Assembly (NCBI GenBank): GCA_947488595.1
Contig: CANKZI010000007.1
Span: 1 to 64,000 of the forward strand
Direction: 5' to 3'
Source of the DNA: Flavobacteriaceae bacterium
Lineage (GTDB): Bacteria > Bacteroidota > Bacteroidia > Flavobacteriales > Flavobacteriaceae
Length of the DNA: 64,000 nucleotides
The position numbers and the translations under genes were made by a program. The notes beneath the pieces were generated by a model. That model was not told where the DNA came from. It was given only the letters and a program-made list of their open reading frames with translations, and ran no database searches. Shown one piece after another: positions 62,517-64,000 of this stretch; the stretch's first letter is position 1; each line of letters starts with the position of its first letter.

Positions 62517-63323
62517 ATGGAGGAAAAGAGGATATTATTCGTATCATCTGAAGTGGTGCCTTATTTGGCAGAAAATGAAGTTTCTTCGATGTCTTACGAT
62601 GTTCCAAAAATGATTAACGATCAAGGCGGACAGATTCGGATTTTTATGCCGCGATACGGCAATATCAATGAAAGAAGACATCAATTGCACGAAGTGATTA
62701 GATTGTCGGGAATGAATTTGGTGGTCAATGATTTGGATATGCCGCTTATTATCAAAGTCGCTTCAATACCAAAAGAAAGAATCCAAGTTTATTTTATTGA
62801 CAATGACGAATACTTTAAACGTAAAGCTACTTTTGCAGATGAAGAAGGTGTTTTGTATGCAGATAATGACGAACGCGCCATCTTTTTTGCCAAAGGCGTG
62901 GTTGAAACCGTAAAAAAACTCAATTGGGTTCCAGATATTATTCACGTTCATGGATGGTTGGCTGCACTTTTGCCCGTTTACATGAAGCATTATTACAAAG
63001 ATGAAGCTTTGTTTGCCAACACCAAAATTGTGACTTCGGTTTACAGCCAATCTTTTGAAGGCAATTTGAATGTTGAAATGATCAACAAAATAAAATTTGA
63101 CGGCGTGCCGGCAGAAGCCATTACTGCATTGGAGACACCCAATTACGAAAATATCATTATGACTTCTGTAAACCACTCTGACGCTGTGATTATTGCGTCT
63201 GAAAGTGTGTCGCCAAGTTTAACAAAATTTATAGCATCCTCGGGAAAACCTTTTTTACCTTTCACATCGAAAGATAAATTTGCAGAAGTTTATTCCAACT
63301 TCTACAAAAATGAAGTACTATAA
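62517..63323 (+). CDS. Half-length glycogen/starch synthase-like protein (GT5 N-terminal domain)
   Basis: 268 residues that align in kind with only the N-terminal Rossmann half of GlgA (ILFVSSEVVPYLAENEVSSM, IRIFMPRYGNI, PDIIHVHGWLAALLPVYMKH). Full GlgA is about 480 residues; the C-terminal half that carries most of the ADP-glucose site is absent. The usual KTGGL motif near residue 15 reads LAENEVSS, so the conserved Lys is also missing. It is therefore unlikely to be an active synthase by itself. Flavobacteria commonly carry this short form next to panC and a DUF4270 gene; its role is not known. Confidence 0.78.
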   Translation: MEEKRILFVSSEVVPYLAENEVSSMSYDVPKMINDQGGQIRIFMPRYGNINERRHQLHEVIRLSGMNLVVNDLDMPLIIKVASIPKERIQVYFIDNDEYFKRKATFADEEGVLYADNDERAIFFAKGVVETVKKLNWVPDIIHVHGWLAALLPVYMKHYYKDEALFANTKIVTSVYSQSFEGNLNVEMINKIKFDGVPAEAITALETPNYENIIMTSVNHSDAVIIASESVSPSLTKFIASSGKPFLPFTSKDKFAEVYSNFYKNEVL

Positions 63324-63343
63324 ATAATTTTTTTCCACAAAAC

Positions 63344-64000
63344 ATGAATAATAAGTTAGCTTTTAAATTCTTTTTTATAACAGTAATAATTGGAGTTCTT
63401 TTTGCTTCCTGCGATAAAGATTTTAATGACATTGGTACCGATGTTATTGGAGACAATCATTTTGATTTTGAAAATATTACCACAAGTTCAGTTGTAGCTT
63501 TCAACCAAGCCACCAATATAGTTCAGTCTAATAATTTGCCTGTCAATTCTTTAGGCATATACAACAACCCGGTTTTTGGCAAAACCAAAGCCAATTTTGT
63601 AACACAATTGTCTATTGATGTAGCCAACTCTAATCCTACTTTTGACCCAGCATTTTTTATTGCCATTGATAGCGTTGTGCTAAGTGTTCCTTATTTTAGC
63701 CGAAAGGTTTCTGTTACCAATTCAGTTGGAACTTATGAATTGGATTCTATTCAAGGAACAAGTCCAATCAATTTAAAGGTTTTTGAATCGGGTTATTTTT
63801 TAACTGATTTGGACCCGTCTACTGATTTTCAGGAAAGTCAGCTTTTTTATTCAGACGAAAACAATCGTTTTGACGCAGCTAAAGTTGGAAATCTTTTGAA
63901 TAATAGCACCAACGAAAAAGAGAATGTCGCTTTTGTACCTAGTGTAAAAGAGTATGTTCAGTACAAGAGAGATAACGTTTTGAACTTTACCGAAGAGGTT
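63344..64000 (+). CDS. DUF4270 lipoprotein, N-terminal part (cut by window edge)
   Basis: At least 219 residues; open to the window edge. It starts MNNKLAFKFFFITVIIGVLF with a lipobox Cys in FASCDK. The mature sequence DFNDIGTDVIGDNHFDFENI followed by VAFNQATNIVQSNNLPVNSL and GIYNNPVFGKTKANFVTQLS is characteristic of DUF4270, a Bacteroidota surface or periplasmic lipoprotein family of unknown function. It starts 20 bases after the GT5-like gene and is probably cotranscribed with it. Confidence 0.88.
   Translation, partial: MNNKLAFKFFFITVIIGVLFASCDKDFNDIGTDVIGDNHFDFENITTSSVVAFNQATNIVQSNNLPVNSLGIYNNPVFGKTKANFVTQLSIDVANSNPTFDPAFFIAIDSVVLSVPYFSRKVSVTNSVGTYELDSIQGTSPINLKVFESGYFLTDLDPSTDFQESQLFYSDENNRFDAAKVGNLLNNSTNEKENVAFVPSVKEYVQYKRDNVLNFTEEV

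Overview
The window is a contiguous, AT-rich, gene-dense chromosomal segment from a member of the Bacteroidota, almost certainly family Flavobacteriaceae and most like Flavobacterium. The sequence-level reasons are: type IX secretion C-terminal sorting domains (two of type B, one of type A); an IPExxxVDY-family protein between rnc and pyk; a DUF4270 lipoprotein; a CCDC81-type HU/SPOR fusion; the long Bacteroidota form of PurF; and repeated TAnnTTTG (-7) promoter boxes close to start codons in place of strong Shine-Dalgarno sites.

Layout. 1-5670: minus-strand genes ileS (cut by the window edge), recO, purF, a PfkB kinase, rnhA and purN. 5845-10287: plus-strand acpP-fabF-rnc-IPExxxVDY-pyk. 10342-12808: minus-strand HD hydrolase, acyl-ACP desaturase and plsC. 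13023-16717: recA, then a lipoprotein / ECF sigma factor / anti-sigma-like barrel protein cluster. 16793-19678: a small accessory island with an XRE regulator, a frameshifted HExxH lipoprotein, and two tandem copies of a small secreted protein, the second decayed. 19688-24447: a second plsC, trpS (behind a long stem-loop), dprA, the HU/SPOR protein and a thioesterase. 24477-36030: enoyl-CoA hydratase, an orphan histidine kinase, then a heme cluster. In that cluster hemJ-hemH and an AraC regulator read leftward, and hemA-hemC-hemD-hemE-hemF-hemB-cytochrome c read rightward. 36215-36681: an ogt (O6-alkylguanine methyltransferase) pseudogene. 37045-42641: two large T9SS type B surface proteins. 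42722-51893: housekeeping and stress genes (exonuclease, nucleoside-recognition membrane protein, pgi, a cytochrome-like membrane protein, rlpA plus a dead copy, CYTH, dinB, PAS, aldo-keto reductase). 51906-62408: minus-strand T9SS glucose/sorbosone dehydrogenase, a DUF4139 (MuiA-like) protein carrying an inserted TonB-receptor plug, an AsmA-like/GT51 transglycosylase, radA, an esterase-fold protein lacking its nucleophile, a flippase-like protein, panD and panC. 62517-64000: a half-length glycogen-synthase-like protein and the start of a DUF4270 lipoprotein.

How the genes work together. The heme cluster covers most of the path from glutamyl-tRNA to heme (HemA, B, C, D, E, F, J, H; HemL is not in the window) and ends in a c-type cytochrome that uses the product. 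acpP/fabF, the acyl-ACP desaturase and two PlsC proteins supply membrane lipids. recO, recA, dprA, dinB and radA are recombination and repair genes. GT51, RlpA and the HU/SPOR protein act at the cell wall.

I see no tRNA, rRNA, CRISPR array, insertion sequence or prophage. Four disrupted genes (17143, 19263, 36215, 48093), two of them next to an intact relative, suggest duplication followed by decay; single-base assembly errors could explain part of this. The best candidates for something undescribed are the HExxH lipoprotein with its ATGA-coupled, duplicated small partner (17064-19678) and the DUF4139/TonB-plug fusion (53370-55217).
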